Made by a program: the position numbers and the translations under genes. From the NCBI RefSeq assembly GCF_024494385.1, contig NZ_JAEVLT010000003.1, forward strand, positions 1 through 64,000: a stretch of DNA of 64,000 nucleotides, read 5' to 3'. Positions 62,959-64,000 of this stretch are shown here, one piece after another; within the stretch, counting starts at the first letter, position 1; each line of letters starts with the position of its first letter. The stretch is from Bacillus sp. EB600 (GTDB lineage: Bacteria > Bacillota > Bacilli > Bacillales > Cytobacillaceae). The notes under the pieces are model-generated. The model ran no database searches and was not told where the DNA came from. It saw only the letters and a program-made list of their open reading frames with translations.

Positions 62959-63285
62959 TCAGGTGCATTCGCACGTCGCGGAGTTTGTCAAAATTTTAGC
63001 TGGGAATCATTCAAATCCTCGGGTTTTGAAAAATCACTTCCCTTTTTTAAACAAATATGCTGAAAAAAGTGGACTTTTTCACGGTTCGCTTGTTTCTTCG
63101 ATGAAGCAAGCGAACCGTCCTTTTCGTACACTATTTACATAATTTATTATTTTTCGTATAGTGAAATTATACTGTAATTGGAAATTCCAATTTTATTATT
63201 GCGAACAAAATAAAACCAGATTAACGCTGCTTACTTATTGTACGCTTGCCCTTTTTTATCATCAGTAAATGGGAGGCTTGGCATC
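62959..63285. other. Intergenic stretch after the MocR gene
   Basis: No gene seen; contains the hairpin at 63082-63124 and an AT-rich segment that should carry the promoter of the next gene. Confidence 0.4.
63082..63124 (+). terminator. Hairpin terminator, possibly a diverged REP
   Basis: CGGTTCGCTTG pairs perfectly with CAAGCGAACCG; TCCTTTT follows. The ACGGTTC...GAACCGTCC frame matches the core of the REP family with a different inner stem, so it may be an old copy now used as terminator. Confidence 0.65.
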
Positions 63286-64000
63286 ATGGGTCTTTTTGAC
63301 TTGTTTGATGTTATGAAACAAAGTGCTAGAAAGAGAAGGAAAACGGAAAAATACCGTAAAAGTGCGAAGGAATATATTCAGGGCGGAAAAAGTCTCTACA
63401 ACAAAGCCTATGCTGACATTGTTTTCCATGTGAAAGAGACAAACGATAGAATCGTACAGCATTACCATTACAAACAGCATTTACTATGGGAAATTAGTCA
63501 GGATGTTAAGCAAGTGCTTCATCAATGTACGAACTTTTACATTGATCGGAGAGTATTAGAGACACCAAGATTTAGCTCTTCTTTAGTTGATTCATATAGT
63601 GGTAGAGGAGTAATTGCCGTTTTTTCAGCAACAATTGTTCCAAGTTATAGTGTGCCAAGTGTACTTTCTTTACATAGTAACTCAAACGAAGAGTATGAGA
63701 AAGCAAAAAGACAGAGGAATAAGTCAAAAAAGTTTTATGAAGAAATGATCCTTAAGCGAGAAAGATTTCACCACGCTAAGGAAAATATGAAGGAGATCTC
63801 CAGCTTTATTTATGTTGAAAGAAAATTGCTGGATAGAATCATTACGAAGGTGAAACAGATTACAGCACAATTTAATTCAAGTATAAAGAAATCTAGTTTT
63901 TCAAGGTTAGAAGCGGAATATTTAAAAGTTATTCATAAAATTGCCGAAACAATAAATGAATTATTAACAACTAAATTTCTCACTGATACTATGAGGGTCA
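63286..64000 (+). CDS. Coiled-coil protein, truncated by the window edge
   Basis: ATG 63286 with GGGAGG 9 bases upstream; the frame is open for 238 codons to the end of the window without a stop. Starts MGLFDLFDVMKQSARKRRKT. Strongly basic and helical, with heptad-like stretches (EEYEKAKRQRNKSKKFYEEM, SRLEAEYLKVIHKIAETINE). One hydrophobic Ser/Val-rich segment (VIAVFSATIVPSYSVPSVL) lies near residues 107-125. No family recognised; C-terminus lies outside. Confidence 0.75.
   Translation, partial: MGLFDLFDVMKQSARKRRKTEKYRKSAKEYIQGGKSLYNKAYADIVFHVKETNDRIVQHYHYKQHLLWEISQDVKQVLHQCTNFYIDRRVLETPRFSSSLVDSYSGRGVIAVFSATIVPSYSVPSVLSLHSNSNEEYEKAKRQRNKSKKFYEEMILKRERFHHAKENMKEISSFIYVERKLLDRIITKVKQITAQFNSSIKKSSFSRLEAEYLKVIHKIAETINELLTTKFLTDTMRV

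Overview
The window looks like a chromosomal segment of an aerobic, low-G+C Gram-positive bacterium of the Bacillaceae, probably close to Neobacillus/Bacillus. The evidence is AGGAGG-type ribosome binding sites, frequent TTG/GTG starts, an AdeR-Ald-AlaP alanine locus, a YocH-like LysM/3D wall protein, an LCP protein, a TerD protein, a CcpA cre site and Rex-type operators. The species is an inference. I found no rRNA, tRNA, CRISPR array or prophage module.

Layout. (1) 538-8804: a cyclic-ureide (allantoin/hydantoin-like) utilisation cluster with an amidohydrolase, an MmgE/PrpD-family protein, two M20 carbamoylase-type hydrolases, an NCS1 permease and an IclR regulator. (2) 8969-15201: a small protein, a LysR regulator, a YeeE/YedE sulfur transporter, a PAS histidine kinase, cysteine synthase and a YocH-like protein. 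(3) 15573-22425: a decayed zinc-ribbon/TcaA region, a CPBP membrane protease, lactate dehydrogenase with a Rex-type operator, an MFS carrier, a small lipoprotein and a broken sigma factor. (4) 22818-31463: LCP protein, UspA protein, a YxcD-like pair, a REP-associated transposase (RAYT), TerD, a chemotaxis receptor, and a formate/nitrite channel with a second Rex-type operator. (5) 31632-39030: a five-PAS GGDEF protein split by one stop codon, an MHS transporter, a lipoprotein serpin, an aldo-keto reductase and a phage-ABA-sandwich-like protein. (6) 39402-44603: an HpaB-type monooxygenase with a luciferase-like partner, a cre-controlled aldehyde dehydrogenase and an AhpD-like protein. (7) 44852-52921: a two-component system next to an RND pump, a frameshifted DHA2 exporter and a foreign-looking sulfotransferase. 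(8) 53001-62958: a cytochrome b/molybdopterin oxidoreductase fusion, an L-alanine locus (frameshifted alr, ald, adeR, alaP) and a divergent benE-type transporter/MocR pair. A coiled-coil protein runs off the right edge.

The most striking feature is a family of about 25 short palindromes (core GGGGACGGTTCT...AGAACCGTCCCC), roughly one per 2.5 kb, mostly just past stop codons. They sit with a single HUH tyrosine transposase gene (26409-27182) whose stop codon overlaps one copy, so this looks like a REP/RAYT system. At many copies the junction between palindrome end and host DNA is repeated in tandem 2-7 times. The repeat unit differs at each locus but always contains the palindrome's terminal CATGGG/CAAGGG. 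Several genes end inside a copy (sigma factor, BenE-type transporter, TcaA remnant). Multiple genes carry single-base lesions (alr, DHA2 exporter, sigma factor, PAS-GGDEF, zinc-ribbon remnant); these are either real decay or assembly errors and should be verified from reads.
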